A stretch of 64,000 nucleotides of DNA, taken from the NCBI GenBank assembly GCA_002786025.1, contig NHNW01000026.1, positions 310,001-374,000 of the forward strand, read 5' to 3'. The notes beneath the pieces are model-generated. The model was not told the DNA's origin. It saw only the letters and a list, made by a program, of their open reading frames with translations, and did no database searches. The DNA comes from Zasmidium citrigriseum (taxonomy: Eukaryota > Ascomycota > Dothideomycetes > Mycosphaerellales > Mycosphaerellaceae). The position numbers and the translations under genes were made by a program. Positions 40,024 to 51,992 of the stretch are shown piece after piece (the first letter of the stretch is position 1; every line of letters begins with the position of its first letter).

Positions 40024-42211
40024 ATGAACGCCTCACCCACTGAAGCGCAGCCTGACAGCCCTGCGAGCCCCGCCGATGCCGAACGTCGTGGGGATGGTGG
40101 TCGCTCCAGGAGTAAGGCTCTGCCACGGAAGCGTGCCATCACAGCGTGTGAAACATGTCGGCTGAAGAAGACGAAATGTGGCAATGAACGCCCTCGCTGT
40201 GCCTCATGCGTCAAGCACGACTGGCCATGCTCGTACGATCCTCGGTGGGATCATGCATCGTAGGCGTGCTGACGAAAGCCGCTGTTCCATCTCATTGACC
40301 TGCTGCTACAGTTTCGATCCGGCAAGTCTACTGATTCTGGATCGAGTGAATCAGACGCTGGAAAAGCTTACCCAGCTTGATGAGAAAATCGCCTCCTCAC
40401 AGTCTTATCACTTTGTTGTCGAGGCTGGCCTCGGGACCAACGGCACCCACCCCGGCAAAGGCTTGGGTTCTGCTGCCTCACCACTGAGCACATTCATGTT
40501 GGACGACGGGCAGGAAGTCCCGACTGCTTTCGCCTCCGCTGAGACCATCATCGACTGGCCGATATTCAGCGGACGTTGGCCGCGAGACTGCCTTTCCAAG
40601 GAGTTGCTCGCCGCGGACTCACGCTCGCAGAATAGCCACTTCAACCCCACAAGGAATGACAAACGTCCAAGTCAGGGTATCAATGAGGAGAGTGTGCCAA
40701 AGCTTACAGAACGCTTTCTACGGCTGGTTCATTCCAAAAATCCACTGTTCCATGTCTCACGGCTGCGAGAAGCAGCTCGACATGTGTCAGAGCATGGTCC
40801 AAGCTGGGATGCTTCTTCATGTCTGGTAGTACGTGGCATAACTCCTGTTCTCTTGACTAGCTGTACCGTCACTGACGACTGTCCAGCTGCTTGCTTGTGC
40901 CTTGGGTGCAATCGCACGCCCATATGACCGTACAGCCCGAGCAGACACTCTAGAAGGAAGAAATTCTCTTCAAGATTCTGTTGAAATTTTAGAAGCGGCC
41001 GATGTTCTCTACCAAGTGGCAAGAAAGCGGTTAGGTCTGCTCGATCAAAGCCTCGTGGCATGTCAATGTCACCTGCTATCGGGCATCTATCTCATGTACA
41101 CGCTTCATCCATTCGAGGCGTGGCTCGCATTCCATCAAGCAGGCTCGACTTACTGGCTGTACCTGCAAAGACGTGCAGCGCTGAACGAGGACTACCATGG
41201 AATCGAAGACTCGTCGCAGCCTGATCGACGGGAAGAGCAGCGTCTCTACTGGACCATTCTCAAGACAGAGTGTGAAGTTCGTGTGCAACTCGATCTTGCT
41301 CAGTCACAGCTTTGCAAGCTTGATTATCCCTTCATGCTTCCGTCACCACCAACAGCTCCTGATCAGAGCACCGGCTTCGAATCCCACATCGACGAACAAC
41401 GTACAAGCCCATTTAGAACCCCATCACAGCCTGACTACTCTGGTCTCGACTCGCGGACCGCTGAAGAGCAGTCCTGGTTCTATTACCTCAGCGAGATTAC
41501 ATTGCGAAAGATAGAAAATCGTGTCCTCAGAACAATGTATCGAGAAGAGCCTCAACATTGGGCTCGTGTGAGTCTTGCGGATCTGATCAGTGCGGCGGAG
41601 GAGATTGAAGCACAACTAGATAACTGGTACGTCCTCACCCTCGTTAGCGGTTCTACTCGGTTGACACCTTTGCTTTTTCTGTCAGGTCCGCATCCCGTCC
41701 ACCCAGCATGTCCTCAGAACACAACGAGCAAGACGCCGTTGGCAACGAGCTGAGATTTGTTCTTGAAGCACGTAGCCAAGCTTTACGAGGGATGCTCTAT
41801 CGACCGTTTCTCTACCTTGCAATCCACCGTCATCACAGCAGTATACCGGCACACGCAACATCTGGTACCATTGCCTCCCTCGAAATGTACGCTCGAAAGG
41901 CACTCGAGATCTGCCAGTCGCTCTCCACGGGAGAAGGTGTGACACATCGTCACCACGGAACGTGGTACAGTTTACGTGAGAACATCACAATCGCACTTCT
42001 ACTGCTAGCCGCACAAGCAGCTGATCTGATAGTGATCGACTGGCAAGAGTCATTCCCAGCTGAAAGCGAGGCCTTGACCGAATCGCAACGATACGCACGC
42101 ACTCTGCATACCTGCCTCGCATGGCTACGATATTGGGAAGCTGAGGCCCCGCCAGATATCTCACGAGGTCGGCAGATCATTGAGGAGCTGATCGCCACTC
42201 AAGTGGTATGA
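40024..42211 (+). CDS. Zn2Cys6 transcription factor 1 (putative cluster regulator)
   Basis: Exons 40024-40259, 40312-40825, 40887-41626 and 41686-42211 give 671 residues; the introns are 52, 61 and 59 bases. The zinc cluster is at C42-x2-C45-x6-C52-x6-C59-x2-C62-x6-C69, preceded by the basic RKRAITACETC. A linker and a short coiled coil (DRVNQTLEKLTQLDEKIASS) follow. The middle region has the helices of a fungal transcription-factor domain: DVLYQVARKRLGLLD, LSGIYLMYTLHPFEAWLAFHQAG and the RREEQRLYWTILKTECEVR motif. It should bind CGG-type sites as a dimer in the nucleus. Its position between oxidoreductases 2 and 3 suggests it regulates the sugar cluster. Confidence 0.9.
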
Positions 42212-42259
42212 GAAGGGTTGTTTGTCTCGAGATCGATGAGAAGCTGAAGCTGCTTCTAT

Positions 42260-43504
42260 CTACCCATCTTGTGGATACTTCAGCCCATTCTCTGCCCGAA
42301 TCTCATCCATCAGCCTCATAATCCTCAGCGTCTCCTCCAACGGCATCACCGCATTCTCCTTGCGGTCGGCAGCGATATCCAAAGCCACTGCATCAGCTTC
42401 CCAGAAGAACCCCAATGTCCCAGCCGGCCGCTCGACGGTGAAAGTCCGCGTTTCTCTGTTGTCTGCTTCTCCGTGTGGCGGTCTAGCTCCTACAGTAACG
42501 TGGAAGCCATCTGGAAGACTACCTGCAGGACCAAAGATCTCAATAGTGCCGTTCGTTCCTTCGATGCGGGCAAAATTGTCCCCAGAAGGCCGACCATGGA
42601 ACGTGGAACTCAGAATCGCCGTCTTCGTATGGCCAACGTTGGGCTGGGAAGATGTGGCTGGATACTCCAGAATAACGACCCCTGACTCGTCCATGCCATC
42701 TACTACGCCCAAGAGCGATCTCGAGCGGACAAGTGGATGTTCTTTGCCGACTTTGAAGTCACCCATGATAAGCGAGGCGTACGTGAGCGTGTAGATACCA
42801 ATATCGAGCAGGGCTCCAGCTCCCAGAGCAGGATCTTTGAGCCTTGAGTTGGATGGAAGATCGTCCAAGGACATGAAATTCGCAAAGTCCATGAAGAAGC
42901 GTTGGACCTCGCCGATTGACTTCTTATCGATGACCTCAGATTTCAAGGCGGCGAAAATGGGTGAGAAGCGTGTCCAGACGGCTGGTCAATCGAATCAGCA
43001 ACGACATTCTGCACCTTTGAGGCTACACTCACCTTCCATAATGAATACCCCCTTCTTCCTCGCCGCATCAACAACCTCCTCCGCCTCCCGAGCATTGATA
43101 GTGAAAGGCTTCTCACACAAGACATGTTTCCCCGCTGCAATAGCATCCAGACAATTCTGCTTGTGCAGCGTATGTGGCGTTCCCACATACACTACGTCCA
43201 CATTTTGATCATCATAGACGCTTTGATAAGTATCGTACACACTCGGCTTGGGTCGATAGACAGCATTCTTCCAGACTTTCTCCACGAAAGCATTGCCCTT
43301 CTCCGTCGACGACGAACCAATGGCGACGATGATGTGGTTTGTTTGAGCGTTCTCTCTAGGAGCGAGAAGATCTGTGACGAACATTGTCGAGATCCATCCT
43401 GTGCCTGTTTTCCTTGTTAGTCCCAGCAGTGTGCGGAGAGCGGTCTTCGACTCGCCTAAGATTCCCCATCGTATGGTGGGGATGGATGCCTTCTCAGTGG
43501 TCAT
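42260..43504 (-). CDS. Gfo/Idh/MocA-family oxidoreductase 3 (dihydrodiol/xylose dehydrogenase-like)
   Basis: Exons 43504-43456, 43404-43033 and 42981-42260 give 380 residues. The first intron (43405-43455, 51 bases) has a GC donor (GCGAGT) and CTAAC branch, ending AACAG. Removing it restores IRWGILGTGWISTMFV, the normal nucleotide loop of the dimeric dihydrodiol dehydrogenase/D-xylose dehydrogenase group. Leaving it in inserts 17 unrelated residues. The second intron (51 bases) is GT-AG and rebuilds FIMEAVWTRFSP, a motif typical of this subgroup. HVLCEKPFTIN is the EKP motif. The role is probably oxidation of an aldose with NADP. It is convergent with the regulator, 48 bases apart. Confidence 0.88.
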
Positions 43505-44304
43505 TTTCTTCGAGTTTTCAAAGCGGCAAGACCGTCAATTGAGTTGAAATATGCTTTATCGAAGATGTGACAACGTTTCTCGACAAGTATCTTTCTTCGT
43601 GGGATGACTAACTGCGAGAAATGAGCTCAAGTCCGCTACTCCCCGGCCCCGGCATGGGTCACGACTTGCTCGGCAGTTGCCATGTACATGGCCAAGACCC
43701 TCCAGATCGAATGAGTTAATCTGTCAGTATACTATGTCTAAGGTCGCTGGAAAAACATGGGAGAATGCTCGTCGAAGATTTTTGAAGTCTTGTAAGGTTC
43801 GGCCTCAGCCTTGCATTGCTCGAGAGGCTGTCTAGACATTGCAGAGTAAACTGATATCTCGGCCCGGCATCCTTATCGTTGCCGAGTCGTACTTGCCGAG
43901 TTTTGACTGACTATCACACAACGGTGAGACTACTTGTCCGCAAGACTCACAAGGGGGTCTCAGGGGCGGGTGTACGAAATTTCAGCTTGTAACGATTCAG
44001 GCACCCCAGGCACCCTCATGATCATTTTGAAGACTCGTGCAGTGGCAGTCCTATGACCTGAAACAATCAAGCCTTTCACATGAGTTTTTGCTCACCGGAA
44101 TCAGCAACTCGATCTCACAGCCAGTTGTAACACAGAAGTGCCATAGTCGTACAGTCGCTGTTACTGTTCTCAAAGTTCCTCACCTGTCTCGTTCTTGGCA
44201 GGAGGTTTGATTGCATATATAGAATTTTGAAGACTCTTCAGAGTGCTCACATCGACATTGCTCCAGCTTCAAGACTTCAGCCTGGTTCAAACCCATCTAA
44301 CAAC
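43505..44304. other. 0.8-kb intergenic
   Basis: No gene was seen. GCATATATAG near 44213 is a plausible TATA box about 90 bases before the start codon at 44305. Confidence 0.5.
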
Positions 44305-44947
44305 ATGTTCATTCGCATTCTCACAACCCTCGCTCTCCTCTTCCCATTCTCTCCGTCCGTCACATCTGCCTCACCATAATCAGCCCTCCACCCCTTCATC
44401 CTCCGCCCAAACCCAGACTACCCACCCTTCGCCCCCGGAACCTGCAGCATCCACATCTACCGCGACGGCTATGCCAACGAAGCCAGCACCGGCTGTCCCT
44501 TCTGGTCCGCCGCCGCAATCCGCGACAACGAGAACCACAAAATAGGGGCGTTCGGCTGGCAGAAAGAATGCTCTAGCCAGACTGGAGATCCGTACAACGA
44601 CAATGCGATGCCGAATGAAGTCCCGAGTGCTCTTGAGGAGAAGATTACTATGAGGGGATTCTTTGATGCGGGGAGTGGGAGGGATTATGAGGAGGTTGGT
44701 TATGTAAGTTGTTTGGGCCTTGGGGGTCGGGATGGAGACTGCTGGGACTGACTGTGTGAATAAGGGTGGATTGAAGTTTGATACGGATAATCCGGAGTAT
44801 TGCAGGTTGGAATACAGAAGCCAAGCGGGAACTGATCCGTTTCATTATGAGTGGCTTTGTGATTTTCCTTGCGAGTATCGTGGGGGCTTGAGGTCGGATG
44901 ATCAGGCTTGGGACTATTTGTATCCTGAAGGTGGTGTTCCGAATTGA
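44305..44947 (+). pseudogene. small secreted cysteine-containing protein with a nonsense codon
   Basis: Exons are 44305-44703 and 44765-44947 (intron 61 bases, GTAAGT to AATAAG), 193 codons. MFIRILTTLALLFPFSPSVTSASP is a clear signal peptide, and codon 25 (44377-44379) is TAA. After it, the same frame continues without any break for 168 codons: HPFILRPNPDYPPFAPGT, a GCPFWSAAAIRDNE block, then EYRSQAGTDPFHYEWLCDFP and the end YPEGGVPN. Six cysteines follow the signal peptide. The stop can come from CAA by one C-to-T at a CpA site. Unless read through or corrected, no product is made. No family was recognised. Confidence 0.65.
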
Positions 44948-45078
44948 TTCAACCAAGGAGAACGGAAAGACTCAAAGAACGCCGTACGAACGGATATTCG
45001 TACTTTGTGTTGTTCCGTCATTTGTTCTTGGAAACACCGTTTGGTTCCCATGTCTATGTCAGGATAAGACGCTGCGTC

Positions 45079-47136
45079 CTATTCGCAAACGTCGTTCAAA
45101 GAAAACCGATACGTCTCCCACGACTCCCAATGACGATCTCCTCCCTTTCCAGCGTTTGAGCGATCAACCACAAACCCCGTCTCCTCAATCACAACCTCCT
45201 CACCCACATCTCCCTCCTTCCGTCTAGCTAAAACTGAAACTCCCCAATCCATCTTATAAAAGTTATGCAAATTCACCCCCTCAGCCCAAGAATCACAAAA
45301 CACGCTCTCTAGAACCCTCGCCTCCTCGGGAATATCCTCACATCTCAAAAGCTTCTTGCCCACCAGGGCAGGATTCATCTCCCGGGCGCGAGACTCCTCG
45401 ATATCGACGACTCGCTGCATCCACGCTGCGAGGTAAGGGCCGTCAAAGACGCCTTGGAGATTCAGACGGCGGATAATGGCGATACAGCGGCGTCGAAGGG
45501 CGCCATCACGGCAGCGGTTGCCGATTTCGTGAATCGTGGCGGGGATGTGCGTTCCTGTTGTTGAGGCGGGGCGGTAGATCTCTGGGGAAGTCTGGTCGAG
45601 GATGACGAAGCGCTCCACGAGAGAGACGATATGTTCAAACTGCGGGAGGAGGGAATCGTAGTCTCTCTCGCGATCGGCGCGGAACGTCGTGGTGACGAGC
45701 CAGAGCATAAAGAAGTGCACATTCGTCACGATGTGGGTGAGTTCTGCATTGGGGTTCCAAGGGAGTTTGGCGTGCGCGGACATCCACGCGTGAAGGGACT
45801 GTTTGATAGATTCGAAGCGGTCGAGGGCGGATTGCGGGCAGGAGATGTTGCGGCAGGCCAGGAAGGTGAGACAGCGGATTGTGGGTTCATCTGTTGGAGG
45901 ACAAGGCAGGTTTCCTATCGCTGCGTGGGAGAGCTTTTGGAGGTGTTCGGAGGCGGACCGGAGTTCTCCTGTCAGGATGTCTAGGTGGATCTGCTCACGA
46001 TCAGCAAGTCGTTTTCTGCCGGATGTATTATATGTACCATGGCTTCATCCAGACTAGTGAAAGATCTCGGTATAGGTTCACTACAGACAGGCCGCAAGAA
46101 ATCCTCATCTGGAGTGGCGAGCGAGGTATCGTAATCCAGACGCACGAAGACGTGCGCCAGGACTTCAAGTCTGCTCTTCGGCCTCATTTTGATTATGATC
46201 TGATGCTCCCCTGTTGGTGGTCCCGTTGTCGTGCTTCGTCCGGTACTGACATTAGATCGCAGAATGCGAAGACCCATAGCTACATGAGCTACGGCGCTGG
46301 CGTCGTCGTTCTGGAGGATGTCGAAACAGAAGAAGAGTAACGTTAGTAGGAGGATGACTTCCACGTTTGAGTCCGAGGCCCGATTAGAGAGAGCGTGGAT
46401 GTAGGTGCGAAGATGGCCCATGGCTTTGCTGTATTGAGCCAGGGCGAAACGGTATTGATGTCGATCCATACCAGTGGGCAGCGAACCTTCCGAGGGCGTA
46501 GAAGATGTAGACATAGCTTGAGCTCGATTGATTCCCGCAAGCGCGATGGCCGCGTGGGTGATAGACGGCTCGTCATAGCTCGCCAAAAGGATCAATCGTT
46601 CCCACGACATAGCCCTAGAGGAGCCCGGCAGATTGTAGATTGTATGCAGGCGGAAGTAGTCCAATGACATGCTTTCCTCAGGGCTTAGCGGAGCAAGGAT
46701 CGAGTATGGCTGACGAGTTGAGAATGAGTATTTCGGTAGCAGGTTGGTGACGGATCCCGGTTCACTCGGCAAAGCCACTTCGTATCCAAGGCACACTCTT
46801 CTCGATTTGATGCCTATCGTTCATCAGTCCGCCTCCATGATCAATGCCTCTGCCTTGCTGAAGAATGTAGGGAAAGAAGCCGATTGGTATTTTCGCATGC
46901 TTCTCACATTGTTTGCATTCGGGCCGCTCTTCGGAACACTATTCATTGTTAGCCAAGGCTCGTTCGCATGAAACAATGCAATGTCCAACATACCTTGACC
47001 CGTCTCTGCCTACATGTCCTACAACCTACAAATTCATCAGATGATCAGCTCCTATCCCAGCTCAAACATTCGATCATTACGCACCAGTCCTTGTCTTGCA
47101 ATGTGCCTTCCTAGTCCGATTCTCTGGTTTTGCCAT
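45079..47136 (-). CDS. Zn2Cys6 transcription factor 2, five exons
   Basis: Exons 47136-47085, 47025-46994, 46938-46908, 46813-46038 and 45990-45079 give 600 residues. Introns of 59, 55, 94 and 47 bases cut the zinc cluster into pieces: a 32-base and a 31-base micro-exon. Splicing yields KTRTGCRTCRQRRVKC and then ERPECKQCIKSRRVCLGY, i.e. C19-x2-C22-x6-C29-x6-C36-x2-C39-x6-C46, a perfect Gal4-type cluster, strong support for the model. The rest (LRTYIHALSNRASDSNVE, then an LLTLLFFCFDIL helix and MGLRILRS) matches the common C-terminal region of fungal regulators that follow a secreted or secondary-metabolite gene. Target genes are unknown; the transporter next to it (48856) is a candidate. Confidence 0.88.
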
Positions 47137-47481
47137 GGTTGGTCCAGAGGCGCCCCGAACTATCGCAGGAACATCCATTGCCACATCCACGGTATGCAGC
47201 CGAGATATGTACTCCTTCTTTGAATGGAGGCTGTGCGAAGAACGTCCCCCGAAGGTTTGTTCAGCACTTCACGTGCGTTAGCGTCTCGTTCTTGGGCCAA
47301 TAAGAAAGCTTCAAAAACGTAAAGCCCTTGCCCCCTTGGGCAATCCGGCAATAAGTGAAAAGTGTAGGGCATAGGAGCCATGGGGGAGATGCCGTTGCGG
47401 ATCGACGACAGGGCTCATGGTAAGAACGCTTCCGAAGTGAGAACAATAGATAATGATGATGCAAACAACATACAAATCCCA
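47137..47481. other. intergenic
   Basis: It holds the promoter of regulator 2 and the 3' flank of the transporter gene. No gene was seen. Confidence 0.5.
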
Positions 47482-48856
47482 TCAAGCCGAAAACTTCCCC
47501 CAACCCATATGATTCATATCCTTATCCTCGTCCTTCCCAGGCCACATAATCTTGCCCTTGGAGAAAGCCCGAATATGCGAAACAGCAGTGATAAGCCACA
47601 TAATTACCAGCATAATGGTGAGAGCGCTGCAAATGCCATTGATGGCTTTGCTCTCGAAAGCCTTGCCGACTTGAATAGCCGCGAGGGTAAGACCAGCGTT
47701 GGGGAATACAAACTAAACGCAAAGTCAGCGAGAAAAATTACATGGGGACTAGTTGGAGACCACCTACAGCCCACCAATTCAACGTGAAGGTCATCTTCCG
47801 GATCCCCGCAACAACGGCAACGGTAGAGATGCAGAAGAACCAGAAGGAGAAAATGATGATGAAGATCCCGGCGACGATGCCGATGGTCTTGATGATGTCG
47901 CCATCGTCGATGGAGTTGTTGTTGAAGGCGTTGAAAGGGATGACGCTCGGAGCTCGCAGGCCCAAGGAGATCAACCCGGCAGCGGTGTAGCCCGCAGGAC
48001 CAACGGAGACGTACATGCCGGGTCTGGTTGGTGGTGCAGGGAGAGCGCTCGTCATGAGCCGTTGCGTGTACATGCTGTACATCATCAAAGCGACGGTCCA
48101 GGAGAGGCCTTGAAGCATTACGGCGCCGATCCACATGTCGAGGGCGTTTCGTTGGTTTTGAGAGGGGATCATGGTGCCTGCCATGGGGCCGATGACGAGG
48201 AGTGGGTAGATGGGGAAGATCCAGGCAGGAACGGCGTCGGTGATCTTTAGTCGTTCTTCCTGGAAGAGGACGTAGTATTGTCCGATGGCGACGAGTAATA
48301 CGGTTGCGCAGTACATCCAGAAGAGGACAAGAAGAGCCTTGACGAGCCAGGGACCACAACTCGGCACGCCGTAGGATTGAGTCGCATTGAGGATGAGAGA
48401 TATCGAGACCCAGTAAGATCCGAAGAAAAGACCCTCGACGGGATGATGGAGTGAAGCGAGGAAACGTCGAGGAAACCAAAAGGCTCGTAGTCCCGTAGCG
48501 ATGTTGAAGAGGACAAACAGGACCAAGTCGAAGATGAAGAAGATCTTGCCAATCACGTCAAGTCCGGGAAATCGATTTGGTGTGTTCGCCAAAACGACTG
48601 CAATGGCTCCTGTAGACTGTTTCATGTGAAGAATGGTAAGTCAATGCTTTCTACTTCCCTCTTGCTACTGTACTTTACTAACCATCGTTGTGGCGTACCA
48701 TGGCCATGTAAAGTGCGCAATGCGATCTTTGAAGTCCGCACTATCAGGAGGCGTTCCTTCGAAGGCCGCTCGGTCGTATTCTTGATGCTGTTTTTCAATA
48801 TCTTTCTCCTTCTCCGCCTTCGTTTGCGTTCCTGCGTGAGTTCGCGTGGTGGGCAT
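47482..48856 (-). CDS. SLAC1/TDT-family transporter (malate/sulphite permease type)
   Basis: Exons 48856-48683, 48616-47768 and 47712-47482 give 417 residues; the introns are 66 and 55 bases. The first exon supplies a cytosolic tail ending DRIAHFTWPWYATTM; splicing to STGAIAVVLANTPNRFPGL rebuilds the typical first helix of the family. There are about ten hydrophobic helices, with the family's RAFWFPRRFLASLHHPVEG loop and the WISISLIL-type helix (here YWVSISLIL). Yeast relatives are Mae1 (malate uptake) and Ssu1 (sulphite efflux). Length and the HP-x-EG motif fit. Substrate not determined; malate or another C4 acid is my first guess. Confidence 0.85.
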
Positions 48857-50155
48857 GTTAGCTCCAATCCTGGCACAATCTGTGCACCTTCAAGCTCCAA
48901 AAAATGGCCCAGCAATGCAAGGATGGAAAAATCACAGCTTACATCAATATCAGGCTGCCCGACGGTCTATCAAACCTGCTATACACCTTGTCTTGGACGA
49001 TGATGATTTACGTCATCGGCGTTGCCGTGTATCCACAAACCTTCTGGTTGTTCGATGCGCCGAGCTTTCGCCACGCTCCGCGGAGGCGGCATTGACGCGT
49101 CAATCGGCGCGTCTGAAGACTGCAGGTAGATTAAAAGAGTGTTCAGTCGCGTGCCATGCTCTTGACACTCCTCGGCGGCTATCCTGAGCTTTTGCGCGGA
49201 GATGTCAAGGTGACGAAGAGAGCAAAAAGTCTGCTGTGTGAAGAAGGCCTTTCGGGATGAGCTTGCCGATGCCGAGACCGAAGCGCCGATCATCTTGCGC
49301 CGGTTGTGCTTTGTTTCGACTTCAACATTCAGCAGGACTACTTTGGAAGCCAATGATGCGTGTTGGAAATTGAAGAGACATGGCGCTTCCATTACAGAAT
49401 TCTGGAGGTATTTTGGGAATGTCGGCCAAGTGATAGACAGGCTGGAGCAACGCTGTTTCCCAACCAGCAGCGCCTTCATGAGTTGAGTGGACTAATGTCC
49501 GGCTCAGGAGTTCCCATGGATCCAGACGTCTCGATGGACGATGTCAAAGACGGTGAATTGACGGTGACGACTCTCGGCAAAGGACAGCGGTCCAGGCAGG
49601 TTGATACAGATCCATGGAGTATGTCATCCGCATCCGTCTGAGGCACCATCGTCAAGGTACACGGCTTCATCGTGCTAGTCGTCCAGTAGATTCAATGTGT
49701 CTCGTTGCCAATGTCTACCAGAAGGGATTTCCGAGAGGCCAGATTGGGTGGAGGGTACAGTCTTGGGTTTTGGAAAGAGCGCGGCCGGTCATGGAATATT
49801 GCGACAACGAGTATTCCAGGAGAGAGTACGGAATACAAACATTAGTATAGAATTGATAAACGTGATGTTTGATGAACGAGTAGGTGGTGTTGGAAGAGCT
49901 CTGCCGGCAAATGATGTTCAAGATTAGACTTTCGGTCTCGGACGGCAAGACCCGCAGAGCCGCATGGGAAGGCGCGTGCTTCAGCGAGCAGCTGTGATGT
50001 TGGAGCTGGAACGACAACTCCGGCTGCCTCACTCCATCCACACCAACCACCATCGAACAGCTCCATCACTCCAACCATCCGTCAGATCCTCATCGTCGCC
50101 GTATACCGAACCGTCCCTGAATTCGCCTCCAGCCTCCTTTCACATCACCGCCGCC
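48857..50155. other. 1.3-kb intergenic
   Basis: Short open frames on both strands (for example + 49238-49486 and + 49360-49641) look protein-like in places but have no start context, splicing or similarity I trust. They may be gene relics. Confidence 0.4.
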
Positions 50156-51705
50156 ATGTCGGGCGACGGCTCCATCTTGAAGGCCGACAAGGACTTCACC
50201 AAGGAAGTTGATGCTGCAATCCCTGAGGCCGAGAAGATCGCGCAGGTGAGGCACCAGTGTATCGGACATTTGACTCTTATACTGACTCTCTCCAGAATGG
50301 GCTCCAGACGCAACAAGCCATAGAGAAGCTCCTCCCGCTCGAGAAGCAAACGAGACAAGCCAGCGATCTCCCATCCACCTCCCGCATCCTCGTCGCCGTT
50401 GTCACCATCGCGAAGAACGCCGGAGATTGGTCATTACTGAACGAGCAGGTCCAACTGCTCAGCAAGAAGCATGGACAGCTCAAGCAGGCCATCACGAAGA
50501 TGGTTCAGGTCGTCATGGGCTTCCTGGACGACACGCCCAACATGGAAGTCAAGCTCAGCGTCATTGAGACACTGCGAACTGTCACCGAAGGCAAGATCTT
50601 CGTCGAGGTTGAGCGGGCACGGGTGACACGGATACTGTCAAACATCAAGCGATCTCAAAAGGACGTCACGGCGGCCAAGGACATCCTCTGCGAGCTTCAG
50701 GTCGAGACTTTCGGTTCTATGTCGAGGAGAGAGAAGACCGAATTCATTCTTGAGCAAGTCGCGCTCTGCATTGAGGATGGCGATTGGACGCAGGCCGGGA
50801 TCTTGGGACGGAAGATCAGCACACGTTACTTCGCCCGCAAGCCCAAGAAGAGCGCCGAGGAGTTGGAGAAGGCGCGGAAAGAGAAGGAAGAGCGAGAGCG
50901 GATGAGGTCAGATGGCACCATTGGTGAAGAGGAGCCAGAGGACGATGATGTGACCGATCTCAAGCTCCGTTACTATGAGCAACAGATCACACTCGCCAAG
51001 AATGAGGACAAATACCTCGAAGCCTGCAAGCACTACCGACAGGTGCTGGATACGGAGGCTGTCGAAGAAGATGCGGACAAGCTACGAGCGGCCCTCCAGC
51101 GTGTCATCTACTTTGTCCTCCTCGCACCTTACGACAACGAGCAATCCGATCTCCTACATCGCGTCGCCCAAGACAGCCGCATCAGCACGTCTTGTCCTAC
51201 CGAAGGCGAGCTCATCAAGCGATTCACCGTTCCTGAGCTCATGCGCTGGCCAGCTATCGAGACGAACTTTGGCGCCCAGCTCTGCAGTACCGACATCTTC
51301 TCGAAGTCCGAATCCAAGGACGATCCCAAAGCCCACCAGCGCTGGCTCGATTTCCGCAAGCGAGTGATCGAGCACAACGTCCGTGTCATCGCCAAATACT
51401 ACACCCGCATCCACTTCTCCCGCCTCACGCAGCTCCTGGATTTGCCAGCGCAAGAGACGGAGAAGTACATCTCAGATCTCGTGGTCAGCAAGACCATTTA
51501 CGCGCGCATCGACCGGCCAGCACAGATTGTCAGTTTCGAGAAGAAGCGGGATGCGGATGAGGTGCTGAACGAGTGGAGCGGGAACATGAAGTCGCTGCTG
51601 GGCTTGCTAGAGCGGATCGACCATTTGATCACCAAGGAGGAGATGATGGCAAGAATCCAGCCGGTCAGCGAGAAGGCATCGACCAAGGCGAGTGCAAAGG
51701 CTTAG
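50156..51705 (+). CDS. RPN5: 26S proteasome regulatory subunit Rpn5 (PSMD12)
   Basis: Exons 50156-50245 and 50296-51705 give 499 residues; the intron is 50 bases. The first exon codes for MSGDGSILKADKDFTKEVDA and joins to NGLQTQQAIEKLLPLEKQTR-ASD, the conserved N-terminus of Rpn5. The helical-repeat body has ILVAVVTIAKNAGDWSLLNE, QVVMGFLDDTPNMEVK and LRTVTEGKIFVEVERAR. The C-terminal PCI domain includes [36 protein letters not shown]. Rpn5 is a scaffold subunit of the 19S lid, next to Rpn11, and is needed to assemble the proteasome in nucleus and cytosol. The protein is a little longer than yeast Rpn5 (445) because of a charged insert near residues 210-235 (KARKEKEERERMR). Confidence 0.95.
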
Positions 51706-51992
51706 AGGGCCGGAAAAATCGCAGCCATGCAGCGGCGGCTCGATGAGCTTCAAGAAGGTGTGGACGAACTTGGGGAATGGGTCCTCATTTGACCCGGTGC
51801 AGAAAGCGTGAATAGCATAGGAGGTACCTTCGCATAGAGCATGCGGACATGCTGTATCATAGAATCAATGCAATGCCATGAAATAAATGCGATATCGTGT
51901 CCACTGACGACCTCCCGGAGCCAGCTCCGTTCGAGCTTCTGATCCCCAAGCTTCATCATCGAACTCTCCTCAACTTCACACATCAACCAACG
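51706..51992. other. intergenic
   Basis: The 3' flank of RPN5 and the promoter of SURF1; nothing else was seen. Confidence 0.5.
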
